Source of the DNA: Cyclobacterium plantarum
Lineage (GTDB): Bacteria > Bacteroidota > Bacteroidia > Cytophagales > Cyclobacteriaceae
Assembly: GCF_011290685.1 (NCBI RefSeq)
Contig: NZ_JAANYN010000003.1
Span: 62,001-126,000 of the forward strand
Reading direction: 5' to 3'
DNA length: 64,000 nt
Both the position numbers and the translations under genes were made by a program. The first letter of the stretch is position 1, and every line of letters starts with the position of its first letter. The notes under the pieces were generated by a model. That model was given only the letters and a program-made list of their open reading frames with translations. It did no database searches and was not told the DNA's origin. Positions 27,336-36,215 of this stretch are shown here, piece by piece.

Positions 27336-28091
27336 ATGAAAGAAGAAAGGATACTGATAGTAGAAGATGACATTAATATTTCCGAAAACATTGAGGAAAT
27401 TTTACAACTTTTAGGTTATGTAAACATCGATATTGCCAATTCTGCTAACCAGGCTATCAAAGTGGTCAAGAAATACCGGCCAGACATGGTATTTATGGAT
27501 ATCAAACTGAAAGGCGATAAAGACGGTATTGAACTAGGGGAGATCATTCAACAGATGGTGGATGCGCCAATTGTTTATGTTACTTCCTACAGCGACCCTG
27601 CCATTATAGAAAGGGCAAAACGAACCCACCCGGCCGGTTTTATTGTAAAACCCTTTAACAGCAACGATATCCATGCCATGGTGGAGATCGTACTTTACAA
27701 CCAAAGAACCAGACCGGCTTTGTCGGAGGGGGTGAGCACCAAGCTTGTAGAAAGCCCCTACCTGGTAGTGGATGCGGTTTATATCAAAGCGGACAATAGC
27801 TTTGAGCGAGTGGATTACGGAGATATTTATTATGTTGAGGCCAATGGCAACATGGTAACCATATTTACCAAAAACAGGAATTTTACCATCCGCAAATCCA
27901 TGAAGGATATGGAAGAAAAATTACCTGCTAACCTGTTCCTTAGGGTACAAAAATCCTATATTGTGCAGCTGGGCCAGATAGAAAGTTTCAATACCAAAGA
28001 AATCAATCTCAAAACAGGTGATGTGGTGCAGGTTGGAAGGCAATACTACAATAGCTTTTTGGCAAAACTCAATACCATTACGGAGAGTTAA
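27336..28091 (+). CDS. Orphan LytTR response regulator
   Basis: A 251-residue protein with a receiver domain (VEDDINISENIEEILQ, phospho-acceptor Asp in DMVFMDIKLKG, Lys in FIVKPFN) and a C-terminal LytTR DNA-binding domain (YVEANGNMVTIFT, FLRVQKSYIVQL, QVGRQYYNSFL). It is separated from the upstream two-component pair by 126 bp and is probably transcribed on its own. No adjacent kinase is present, so it may receive phosphate from the upstream kinase or from one elsewhere. Confidence 0.9.
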   Translation: MKEERILIVEDDINISENIEEILQLLGYVNIDIANSANQAIKVVKKYRPDMVFMDIKLKGDKDGIELGEIIQQMVDAPIVYVTSYSDPAIIERAKRTHPAGFIVKPFNSNDIHAMVEIVLYNQRTRPALSEGVSTKLVESPYLVVDAVYIKADNSFERVDYGDIYYVEANGNMVTIFTKNRNFTIRKSMKDMEEKLPANLFLRVQKSYIVQLGQIESFNTKEINLKTGDVVQVGRQYYNSFLAKLNTITES

Positions 28092-28103
28092 TACCACACT
28101 GTT

Positions 28104-29465
28104 TTACAATAAGTCGTTTGCCAGATTTGCCAGTTCGGAACGTTCCCCTTTTTCCAATTTGATATGTGCATAAAGGGGATGCTTTCTGACCCTGTCAATG
28201 AGGTAAGAAAGCCCGTTGCTCTGGCTGTCCAGATAAGGGGTGTCTATTTGAAAGACATCTCCTGTAAAAATAATTTTAGTGTTTTCACCAGCCCGGCTGA
28301 TGATGGTTTTTACCTCATGGGGGGTAAGGTTTTGGGCCTCGTCTACAATGAAGAAAATATTGGATAGCGACCGGCCACGAATATAGGCCAGGGGTTGTAT
28401 GACCAATTTTTCCTGGTTGACCATTTCCGTTATTCGCTGATATTCCTTGTCACTTTCTTTATATTGATTTTGAATGAACTTCAGGTTATCCCATAGTGGC
28501 TCCATATAAGGATTAAGCTTGGACTTGATGTCCCCTGGCAAATACCCTATATCTTTGTTGCTGAGCGGAACAATGGGCCGGGCAAGAAATATTTGTTTAA
28601 AATTACTGCGTTGCTCCAATGCACCGGCCAGAGCCAAAAGCGTTTTGCCTGTTCCCGCTACCCCCTGAATGCTTACCAGCTTGATATTCGGATCCAAAAT
28701 GGCATGCAGAGCAAAAGCCTGCTCGGCATTTTTTGGATTGATATTGTAGGCTTTGGTTTTGGAAATCTTGTGGAAACTGTTGTCTGATGCCTGGAAGAAA
28801 GCCAAAATGGAGGCACTATTTGAAACACCTTTCAAAATGAAATAAGTATTGTTTTGGGGAATATTTTTTTTGCTTCGTCCAAAGATAGCTTTTGCCTCCA
28901 GGGTACTGTGTTCGTACAGGTCATTGATCGTTTCCGGATTGATGTTTTCCAAGGTCTCCTTGCCTGTGTTTTCTATTTCTGAAATGTTTTTGATTTTTCC
29001 GGTTTCGTAATCCTCCGCCAGAATGTCAAGTGATTTCGCTTTTAGCCTGAGATTGATATCCTTACTGACCAAAATCACTTTTCTGTTTATTTCTGTTTGT
29101 TTCAGGCTTAAAGCAGCATTCAATATTTTGTGGTCATTCTTTTCCTCTCCAAAAATCTCGTTGGCATTCAAGGCATTCTCAGGGTTCATCATCACTTTAA
29201 AGGACCCTTTGTTTTTCCCGTTGAGGGCTGTCCAGTGCTGGATCATTTGGTCTTTTGACAGTTTGTCCAAAAGTCGGATAAAGCCCCTGGCTTCAAAATT
29301 TTTGGTGTCGTTCCCTTTCTTAAACTGATCCAATTCCTCAAGCACGGTAATTGGAATGACCACATCATGCTCTGCAAAGTTCATGATGGACTGGTGATCG
29401 TACAGGATGACAGAGGTGTCAAGAACAAAAATTTTTCTGGAAGGAGTAGCTGCTTTCTTCACCAT
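28104..29465 (-). CDS. PhoH family protein with N-terminal PIN domain
   Basis: A 453-residue PhoH2-type protein. A PIN nuclease-like domain occupies about residues 10-150 (FVLDTSVILYD with the first acidic residue, LVSKDINLRLKA later), and a PhoH ATPase follows with Walker A QGVAGTGKTLLAL and Walker B IFFIVDEAQNLTP. PhoH2 proteins are reported to be RNA helicase/RNases. It is convergent with the LytTR gene, 12 bp apart. The 194-bp gap upstream of it holds no gene. Confidence 0.92.
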   Translation of the reverse strand: MVKKAATPSRKIFVLDTSVILYDHQSIMNFAEHDVVIPITVLEELDQFKKGNDTKNFEARGFIRLLDKLSKDQMIQHWTALNGKNKGSFKVMMNPENALNANEIFGEEKNDHKILNAALSLKQTEINRKVILVSKDINLRLKAKSLDILAEDYETGKIKNISEIENTGKETLENINPETINDLYEHSTLEAKAIFGRSKKNIPQNNTYFILKGVSNSASILAFFQASDNSFHKISKTKAYNINPKNAEQAFALHAILDPNIKLVSIQGVAGTGKTLLALAGALEQRSNFKQIFLARPIVPLSNKDIGYLPGDIKSKLNPYMEPLWDNLKFIQNQYKESDKEYQRITEMVNQEKLVIQPLAYIRGRSLSNIFFIVDEAQNLTPHEVKTIISRAGENTKIIFTGDVFQIDTPYLDSQSNGLSYLIDRVRKHPLYAHIKLEKGERSELANLANDLL

Positions 29466-29659
29466 AAAATCTGATTGAAGTTGAATGAGGCTTAATAATA
29501 ATTATTTTAATCCATATTGCTTAATGAAATCCCCTAAATAAAAGTGGTGAACAATGAAGTTTTTTTTTTAAAAGCTAACTTGTTTAATCCCTGTATTTTA
29601 CCTTTAGCCTCAAACAGGTATATTTTTGAAGGAAACCAAATCTCAAAAAAGGTGATATG

Positions 29660-30406
29660 CTATTCATTCCATATTTCCCAGGCAGCCTCAGCCTGTAGGT
29701 GAAGCATCTCTAATCCGTTTTTGGTTTTTGCCCCTCTCTTCTCAGCTTCCCGCATGAAGACTGTTGTTGTTGGGTTATATACCAGGTCATATACCCAATG
29801 GTTCTGGTTGATGGATGCAAGAGGTATATCGGCCATTTCCTCTGTTTTAGGAAAAGTACCCAGAGGCGTAGTATTGATAAGCAAAGGAAATTCTTTCATC
29901 AGTTCTGGGCTTTCCCGTAGCTTTTTATAGGAAAGCATATTATTTGAACCCTGTTGGGTATCCCTGGATACTTTCATGAAAGGGATGTTCAGGTCTTTTA
30001 AAGCCTGGGCTACGGCTTTTGATGCACCGCCCGTCCCAAGTATCAAGGCTGCAGGCCTATTAGGTCCCAACCAGTTTACCAGTGAGGTTTTAAAACCAAA
30101 ATAATCGGTATTGAATCCTACCAGCTCTTCAGCTGAAATTTTGATACAATTAACCGCCCCAATGGCTTTGCATGCGGGACTCAATCTGTCGAGGAAAGGA
30201 ATCACCTGTTCCTTGTATGGGATGGTTACATTCAGGCCAATGAGGGTTGGTTCCTTCACCAATACAGCAGGGAATGCCTGAATGTTGGGGATTTCATACA
30301 GTTCATATTGACATTCAGATTTGCCTTCCCGTTCAAATTTATCTGTAAAGTATTTTTTGGAAAACGAATGTGTCAGGGGAAATCCAATCAAACCAAATTT
30401 TTTCAT
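29660..30406 (-). CDS. aroE: Shikimate dehydrogenase
   Basis: A 248-residue AroE, reducing 3-dehydroshikimate to shikimate with NADPH in aromatic amino acid synthesis. Key marks are GFPLTHSFSKKYF, the catalytic Lys in NVTIPYKEQ, NTDYFGF, the nucleotide loop ILGTGGASKA, and the C-terminal NGLEMLHLQAEAAWEIW. Its start overlaps the DUF368 stop by 4 bp, indicating translational coupling. It is the last gene of the leftward line that begins at 33587. Confidence 0.93.
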   Translation of the reverse strand: MKKFGLIGFPLTHSFSKKYFTDKFEREGKSECQYELYEIPNIQAFPAVLVKEPTLIGLNVTIPYKEQVIPFLDRLSPACKAIGAVNCIKISAEELVGFNTDYFGFKTSLVNWLGPNRPAALILGTGGASKAVAQALKDLNIPFMKVSRDTQQGSNNMLSYKKLRESPELMKEFPLLINTTPLGTFPKTEEMADIPLASINQNHWVYDLVYNPTTTVFMREAEKRGAKTKNGLEMLHLQAEAAWEIWNE

Positions 30407-31338
30407 TCTTTACTTATGCTTTGAGCCAGTCTTTCTATTCCCACTACCAATACGACCCCGATCAGAAAAGCGAGTATGGCAACTAAAAAGGCTGGTTCTT
30501 CCCCGGTTTCAGCAAGGTAAATATGGGGAAGAATGTTTTCAGTCAATAGCGGCTTTTGAATACCCATACTCGAAATTCGGTAAGTAAGTACTTTCTTCCA
30601 AGGCCAGATTTTATTGATGGAGCCAATCATAAAGCCGGACAAAAAAGAAAGGGTCAGCCCATGAAAGTTTTTTAAAAACCAGGAAATGACCCTGCTGAAA
30701 AGCAAAAGGCCGGTGACACATCCCAGGGCGAAGATGCCCAAAACCAGAAAATTACGGTCATTGACCGCCATTAGGATATATTCGTACTTGCCTAAAATTA
30801 ACAGTAAAAAACTTCCCGAAATACCCGGCAAGATCATGGCGCAAATTGCAATGGCACCCGATATGAATGTCAGCCAAATATTATTAGGCAGAGAGATCAT
30901 TGGTAGTTCTGTAATGAAATACGCAAGGACTATCCCAACAGGAAACATGAATATCGCCATGAGGCTCCAGCGCTTGATATCTCTGAGTATGATGATGGCA
31001 CTGATCAGAATCAGTCCACAGAAAAAGGACCAAAGAGGAATAGGGAAATGTTCTATTAGAAAAGTTATGGCTTTTGAAAAAGCGAAAATGCTGGTAAATA
31101 TTCCCAGAACCAGGGGAAATAAGAAGCTGCCGTTGATTTTTTTCCAGAATCCTAGAATATTAAACTGAATTAACAACTTTAGTGCTGCCAGGTCGAAAGA
31201 ATTAATGCTTTCCAGTAACTCTTCATAAATTTTGGTAACCAAAGCAATAGAACCACCGGAAACCCCCGGCACGATATCCGCACTTCCCATGCCCATTCCC
31301 TTAAGGAATAAAATAATCCTCTCACCTATCCTATTCAT
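30403..31338 (-). CDS. DUF368 family membrane protein (undecaprenyl-phosphate translocase family)
   Basis: A 311-residue inner-membrane protein with about 8 helices. Two internally related motifs are visible: SADIVPGVSGGSIAL near the N-terminus and CAMILPGISGSFLLLILGKYE in the middle, the duplicated signature of DUF368. Recent work identified DUF368 proteins as undecaprenyl-phosphate flippases for carrier-lipid recycling in envelope synthesis; I apply that by family. It is 38 bp after the ComA-like gene and overlaps aroE by 4 bp. Confidence 0.87.
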   Translation of the reverse strand: MNRIGERIILFLKGMGMGSADIVPGVSGGSIALVTKIYEELLESINSFDLAALKLLIQFNILGFWKKINGSFLFPLVLGIFTSIFAFSKAITFLIEHFPIPLWSFFCGLILISAIIILRDIKRWSLMAIFMFPVGIVLAYFITELPMISLPNNIWLTFISGAIAICAMILPGISGSFLLLILGKYEYILMAVNDRNFLVLGIFALGCVTGLLLFSRVISWFLKNFHGLTLSFLSGFMIGSINKIWPWKKVLTYRISSMGIQKPLLTENILPHIYLAETGEEPAFLVAILAFLIGVVLVVGIERLAQSISKE

Positions 31339-31376
31339 TACCTGGCCTATTATTTACAGGATAAAATCAGTTTAAT

Positions 31377-32138
31377 TTATTTGTTCAGGAAGAAATCAAA
31401 AGTATCTCCCCGGAGTCCCAGTCTCAGGGTTTCAAGGGGTATGATTTCATTTGGTGCAATGTTTCCCAAATTGACATTTGAGCCCAATAATTTGATAAAC
31501 CAAACTTGCTGTTCTTTTTGAGGGGCCTCCCAAATGATCTTTTCTTCTGGCACCTGGGTAAGAATTTCTTCTACTAAACCTTGCCTTACTTCTCCGGAAT
31601 CCCTGAATAGACCTACTGTCCCCCCTTCCCTGGACTCACCGATCACTTTCCAGGCACCTGCATTAAGTTCCTTTTGCATTTGATCGATCCATTTATAAGG
31701 AGGAATAATTTTAGCGGCATCTTTTGATCCTACTTCGGAGAGGACTGTAACCTCCTTGGCTAAAGTCTCTATATATTTGCATTTAATATCGTGATCCAAA
31801 GTAATCGATCCATCGGATACTTCTGCAAAAGTAAGTTGGTACTCGTTCAGCAAGTTAATATAATCTTCAAATTGATCGCGAATGACAAAAGCTTCAAAAA
31901 GAGTGCCCCCAAAATAAACAGGAATACCTGCTGCCCGGTAGATTTCAATTTTTTCTTTGAGTTTCTTGGTGACAAATGAGGTTGCCCATCCTAATTTCAC
32001 AATATCTATAAAATCTCCGCTGGTTTCAATAAAATCCTCCACTTCCCGCAGACTCAATCCTTTATCCATGGCCATTGTAAATCCGGAATTTCTGGGCTTG
32101 GCTGTCCTCGAAGGGATGCTATTAAGCATGTAATTCAT
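31377..32138 (-). CDS. Phosphosulfolactate synthase (ComA) family protein
   Basis: A 253-residue TIM-barrel protein. ComA-family features include DKGLSLREVEDFIETSGDFIDIVKLGWATS, PVYFGGTLFE, EVSDGSITLD, VLSEVGSKD, and WKVIGESREGGTVGLF. The founding enzyme adds sulfite to PEP to give phosphosulfolactate in coenzyme M synthesis; plant HSA32 and Bacillus YitD are relatives. Bacteroidota do not make coenzyme M, so the role here is open; a link to sulfonated lipids is speculative. ATG at 32138 or 32129 may be the start. It lies 36 bp after the TPR gene, in the same direction. Confidence 0.85.
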   Translation of the reverse strand: MNYMLNSIPSRTAKPRNSGFTMAMDKGLSLREVEDFIETSGDFIDIVKLGWATSFVTKKLKEKIEIYRAAGIPVYFGGTLFEAFVIRDQFEDYINLLNEYQLTFAEVSDGSITLDHDIKCKYIETLAKEVTVLSEVGSKDAAKIIPPYKWIDQMQKELNAGAWKVIGESREGGTVGLFRDSGEVRQGLVEEILTQVPEEKIIWEAPQKEQQVWFIKLLGSNVNLGNIAPNEIIPLETLRLGLRGDTFDFFLNK

Positions 32139-32174
32139 TCAATAAAATTTTGGTAAAATAGATTAATAGGAATC

Positions 32175-33587
32175 TTATCCTTTAAAATCTTCTCTATACT
32201 GATTGATAATTTTGTAAATTGCTTTCTGTTGTTCCAGTTCAGGCATCAGATCGAAAAGCAAAATGTGTTTTTCAAAGTCCAAAGTTAATGCATTTTCCAA
32301 AATTGAAAAGGCTTCTTTGTATTTACCGGTCTTAATCAGGTAAACCACCAGGCGGTAATACAGTTCTGCTTCTTCTGGTAACTCCTCCATACCTTCTTTT
32401 ATCACGTCTTCCGCTTCTTCAAACCGGTTTTGGTCAAAATAGATCAGGGAGAGATTGATATAGGTTTCGATTATCCCTGGTTCCAGGTTGATGGCCTCTT
32501 CATAAGCTTCCGAACTGGCCTGAAGATTGCCCAGTTGGTACTCAGCGCCTGCAAGCCCGACCCAATAGTTGGCGTTTTCGGAAGTCAGTTTCAGGGCTTT
32601 TTTAAAATAATGGATCGCTTCGAAATACTTTTTCTTTTTGATCATGCACATTCCCAGGCCAAACCAGGCATCATCATACTCGGGATCCAGTTTGGCGGAT
32701 TTTTTGAAATACTTGAAAGCCATATCAATTTGGTCAAGTTTTTCATAGGATGCAGCCAGGTAACAGCAATTCTCTGCATTGCTCCCTTCACAATTGATGG
32801 TATTCTGATAGGCCTCCAATGCTTTTTCATACTGGTTGGTATTCATCAGGGCATTTCCCAAATTGAAATAAGCCGAAGCAAAAGCATCATCTATCAAAAG
32901 GGCATAATCGTAAGCTTCAATGGCTGCTTCGAATTTGCCCAGTCTGTTATATACCACTCCCAAATTATACCAGGCATTGGCATTATAAGGATCCTGATCT
33001 ATAAACTCCTGGTAAAATTTTAAAATTTCATCAAAAGAGCCTTCCTCCTCGGTCATCATGGCCAGCTGAAACAAGGCATCTTCATGATTGATTTTTAATT
33101 TAACCGCTTCTTTAAAACAGGAAATTGCCTCGCTGTCTTTTTTCTCTATGCGATAAAAGTTGCCCAATAAGTAATACACCTCCGCCTTGTCCTCTGCCAG
33201 GGGTAAAAAACCATTGAGCAATATAATTGCTTCTGCACTTTGGTCCAGAAGTGAGAGCGCATTGGCCATGGTCAAAACGATCTCTTCATTGTTTGGAGAG
33301 AGGTTGTTAAGGTTTTCAAGCATGTCCAGGCTTTCTTCCACTTCATCCATGAACAAAAGCGATTGGGCCATCAATAGTTTGATTTCCATGGAAAAAGGAA
33401 ATTTTTGGAGTGCCAATTCACAGGTTTTGAAAGCCTTTTTGTACTGTAAATGGTCATGGTAATACCTGACTATGTCCTCCAATTCCTCCTCCCCAAAAAA
33501 TATTTCCAGGTTTGATTTAAGCGAATTTTCAAACCTTTGTACCAATTCTTTTTCCTGATCCGAATGATTGTCAAAATCTCCTGTCAT
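32175..33587 (-). CDS. TPR repeat protein
   Basis: A 470-residue cytoplasmic protein made almost wholly of about 12 tetratricopeptide repeats between residues 40 and 440, for example NAWYNLGVVYNRLGKFEAAIEAYDYAL and DDAWFGLGMCMIKKKKYFEAIHYF shortened here to their consensus W-LG-Y-A-F pattern. No signal peptide is seen. TPR arrays mediate protein contacts, and the partner is unknown. It begins the leftward line TPR-ComA-DUF368-aroE with gaps of 36 and 38 bp and then an overlap. Confidence 0.87.
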   Translation of the reverse strand: MTGDFDNHSDQEKELVQRFENSLKSNLEIFFGEEELEDIVRYYHDHLQYKKAFKTCELALQKFPFSMEIKLLMAQSLLFMDEVEESLDMLENLNNLSPNNEEIVLTMANALSLLDQSAEAIILLNGFLPLAEDKAEVYYLLGNFYRIEKKDSEAISCFKEAVKLKINHEDALFQLAMMTEEEGSFDEILKFYQEFIDQDPYNANAWYNLGVVYNRLGKFEAAIEAYDYALLIDDAFASAYFNLGNALMNTNQYEKALEAYQNTINCEGSNAENCCYLAASYEKLDQIDMAFKYFKKSAKLDPEYDDAWFGLGMCMIKKKKYFEAIHYFKKALKLTSENANYWVGLAGAEYQLGNLQASSEAYEEAINLEPGIIETYINLSLIYFDQNRFEEAEDVIKEGMEELPEEAELYYRLVVYLIKTGKYKEAFSILENALTLDFEKHILLFDLMPELEQQKAIYKIINQYREDFKG

Positions 33588-33683
33588 AGGTTTGATATAA
33601 ATTTATTGCTTAAGATACCAAATATTTTCAATGCCGGTAATATTCCCCGCTTTAATTTATTATCCATTAATAGAAATTTTAAT

Positions 33684-34694
33684 TCAGGTTTTATCCATTG
33701 CCCATTGTAAGGTGTCCCTTAACGGGGTAAAGGAAAAACCAGTAATGTTTTTTATTTTACCATTGTCATAGACTATTCTGGATTGAGCTGCCCGTATGGT
33801 TTGACGGCTGATGGGGATTTTGTTATTGCTAAATCTGTTCTGAAAGCTGGCCCAGCTGACCACCAAACTGGAAAGCCAATTGCTGAGAGGCTTTTGGGGC
33901 GCTTTTTTTCCGAATACAGCGGCCATCTCCCTGAAAAAGGTCTCATAAGAAAGACTCTCTTTGCTGATGATATAGCGTTCATTCCATTCTCCCCTATCTA
34001 TCAGCTGAACCATGATATTTACTGCGTCTCTGATGTCAATATAGTTTACATTTCCAAGGGGGAAATACCTGTTTTCATCCAACACATAACGGTAAATCTG
34101 ACTGCTACTTCTTTCATCTTCAACCTTCCCCAACAAAACTGATGGGTTAAACACCATAACCTGCAATCCTTCCTGAGCGCCTCTCCATACCTCAAGCTCA
34201 GCAAGGTGCTTGGATATGCCATAGGGTGTATTCATTTTAGAATTGACCCATTTTTTTTCTTCGTTTATAGGCGAGTCATTACCCTCCCTACCCAATGCTG
34301 CGACCGAACTGATAAATACCAATTTTGGTTTTTTCAGCGTTAACAATGCATTCACCAGACAGGCCGTAGCATAGGTGTTGGTTTTGAGCAAAGCCTCTTT
34401 TTTTGAATCGTCAAAGGATACCAATCCGGCAGAATGGATTACCAGATCCTGTTCGCTACAGGCCTCTGCCAGCATTTCCACGTCTGTGATTTCACCTTCG
34501 TACCAATTAATGTTTTCCGCAAGCCCACCCAATAAATGGGTAGAGCTACCAGGTCTTTTTATCCCCGATAACTGTGCTTCTCCGGCTAATTTTTTGGCCA
34601 GATAACTTCCCAAAAGCCCCGTAATGCCGGTGATTAATATTTTTTTCACTGGTTCATCAGGTTCCGGGCTTGGGTTTACAGGTTTTTGTTCCAA
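33684..34694 (-). CDS. NAD-dependent epimerase/dehydratase (extended SDR)
   Basis: A protein of up to 336 residues with the extended-SDR fold. The nucleotide loop is ILITGITGLLGSYLAKKL, and the catalytic tetrad is visible as Ser in FISSVAALG and YGISK. These enzymes modify NDP-sugars or reduce related substrates. The start is uncertain: TTG at 34694 overlaps the previous gene by 19 bp, while GTG at 34649 begins right before the first beta strand and fits better. It is the third gene of the rfbC-phosphatase-epimerase line. Confidence 0.83.
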   Translation of the reverse strand: MEQKPVNPSPEPDEPVKKILITGITGLLGSYLAKKLAGEAQLSGIKRPGSSTHLLGGLAENINWYEGEITDVEMLAEACSEQDLVIHSAGLVSFDDSKKEALLKTNTYATACLVNALLTLKKPKLVFISSVAALGREGNDSPINEEKKWVNSKMNTPYGISKHLAELEVWRGAQEGLQVMVFNPSVLLGKVEDERSSSQIYRYVLDENRYFPLGNVNYIDIRDAVNIMVQLIDRGEWNERYIISKESLSYETFFREMAAVFGKKAPQKPLSNWLSSLVVSWASFQNRFSNNKIPISRQTIRAAQSRIVYDNGKIKNITGFSFTPLRDTLQWAMDKT

Positions 34695-35431
34695 AGGTCC
34701 ATGTCCTTTAATTTTTCGAAATATTTTTCACCGGGTAATCTTTCCAACGCATCCAGGTACTTTTCATTGTGGCAATCTGTGCCCACCAATTTGACCAGGC
34801 CCATATCGATGATCTTTTCAGCAAATTTCTTTACACCTTTGGAATAATAACCGGTCAGGGAAAGCAAATTTAATTGAAAAGGGATGTTCCGATCTGCCAA
34901 AGCCTCTAGCGTGTCGCTTTCCTGATGTAAATAGATATACCTCTCGGGATGGGCAAATACCGGTTGGTACCCTGCCATTTCGAGCCGGAAAAATGTCTCC
35001 AGTAGTATGTGGGGCTTACTCATAAATCCTGTTTCGAGGAGCAACATTTTATTTTCCCCGAAGAAAAGAAGTTGCTCGTTTTTTTCTACCTTCTCAAAAA
35101 AAATTTCATCCAGGTAATATTCTGCTGCTGCTTCCAGTTCAATGTTGATTCCGGCAGACGCAGTAGCTTTTTTTAGATCATTCAGCCCATCTGTGATGAT
35201 TTCAGGGGTGTTTCTGAAAAACTCGCTCATGATATGAGGAGTAATGATAAGCTTTTTTAATCCAAAAGAGGCCAGCCTCCCGATCAAAACCAGCGATTCA
35301 TCCATGGTTTGAGCCCCGTCATCAATTCCTGGTATCAGGTGGCTGTGCATGTCAGCCTGCATCCAGGCAAGATCCAGCTTTTGGCCATCGGCAGATTTTT
35401 GAAATTTGTTGAATATATCGAATATAGACAT
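34676..35431 (-). CDS. CpsB/YwqE-type tyrosine-protein phosphatase (PHP domain)
   Basis: A 251-residue PHP-fold metal phosphatase. Metal ligands are visible in ADMHSHLIPGIDDGAQTMDESL, in LIITPHI, in VFAHPERY, and in LVGTDCHN. Bacterial members dephosphorylate tyrosine kinases that control capsule and exopolysaccharide length. Its ATG shares one base with the rfbC stop, so the two are translationally coupled. The neighbours support a polysaccharide role. Confidence 0.88.
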   Translation of the reverse strand: MSIFDIFNKFQKSADGQKLDLAWMQADMHSHLIPGIDDGAQTMDESLVLIGRLASFGLKKLIITPHIMSEFFRNTPEIITDGLNDLKKATASAGINIELEAAAEYYLDEIFFEKVEKNEQLLFFGENKMLLLETGFMSKPHILLETFFRLEMAGYQPVFAHPERYIYLHQESDTLEALADRNIPFQLNLLSLTGYYSKGVKKFAEKIIDMGLVKLVGTDCHNEKYLDALERLPGEKYFEKLKDMDLWNKNL

Positions 35432-35982
35432 TAAAGTCCTCCTCTGCTTATTTCATGAAATTTTTTCAGATCGGGCCAGTTCTGATCCTTTTCTGACAGG
35501 AGCGGATCATCCACTCCCCAATCTATGTTTAACTGTTTATCATTCCAAATGATTCCACCTTCGCTCTCTTTATGGTAGAGGTTGGAGCATTTGTAGGTAA
35601 AGACGGCATCTTCCCAAACCGCAAAACCATGGGCAAAACCAGTGGGCACATAGAGCATGTTTTGTAACGATTCATCCAAAATCACGGTATGGGCCTTGCC
35701 GAAAGTAGGGGAATTTTTGCGTAAATCTACACACACATCCAGTACTTTTCCGGAAATCACACGCACCAACTTGGCCTGGGCATGGTGGCCGGTTTGGAAG
35801 TGCAATCCCCTGACGATCCCTGCCGTGGAATAAGATTGGTTATCCTGAACCCATTTGGTGTTCATGCCATGCGCTTCAAACAGGTCCTCCCTGTAGCTTT
35901 CCAAAAAATACCCCCTTGGATCTTTAAAAATTTTTGGATAGATTTCATATACATCGCTGATTGGCGTTTCCCTGATTTCCAT
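35431..35982 (-). CDS. rfbC: dTDP-4-dehydrorhamnose 3,5-epimerase
   Basis: A 183-residue cupin enzyme of dTDP-L-rhamnose synthesis. It has the RmlC blocks IVRGLHFQTGHHAQAKLVRV with the catalytic His, GKVLDVCVDLRKNSPTFG, MLYVPTGFAHGFAV, and IIWNDKQLNIDW. Start is the ATG at 35982. The other rml genes (rfbA, B, D) are not in this window. It is the first gene of the leftward surface-polysaccharide line; the 233-bp gap upstream separates it from hflX. Confidence 0.92.
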   Translation of the reverse strand: MEIRETPISDVYEIYPKIFKDPRGYFLESYREDLFEAHGMNTKWVQDNQSYSTAGIVRGLHFQTGHHAQAKLVRVISGKVLDVCVDLRKNSPTFGKAHTVILDESLQNMLYVPTGFAHGFAVWEDAVFTYKCSNLYHKESEGGIIWNDKQLNIDWGVDDPLLSEKDQNWPDLKKFHEISRGGL

Positions 35983-36215
35983 GTTTACTGATTATTATGT
36001 CTAAAAACATTGCAATTTGGCAAATAAGTAGTGAAAATATATCAATTATAAACGAATTTTAACAAGATGTATCGCCTTGAAGTTATGGATCCCTTAGCGA
36101 AGGAAAACAAATGGCATCATTGACTTTACCAATGATTTTGAAATTGAATCTATTTTTGGGCTTTTACGTTATTATCCTTCTGGTAATGGATTAAAAGTTA
36201 GATGAATCACATTGA

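Noticed and set aside
30686-31168. A 160-codon plus-strand frame
   Set aside because: Antisense to the DUF368 membrane gene.
32430-33023. A 197-codon plus-strand frame
   Set aside because: Antisense of the TPR array; its repetitive hydrophobic look is the reverse complement of TPR codons.
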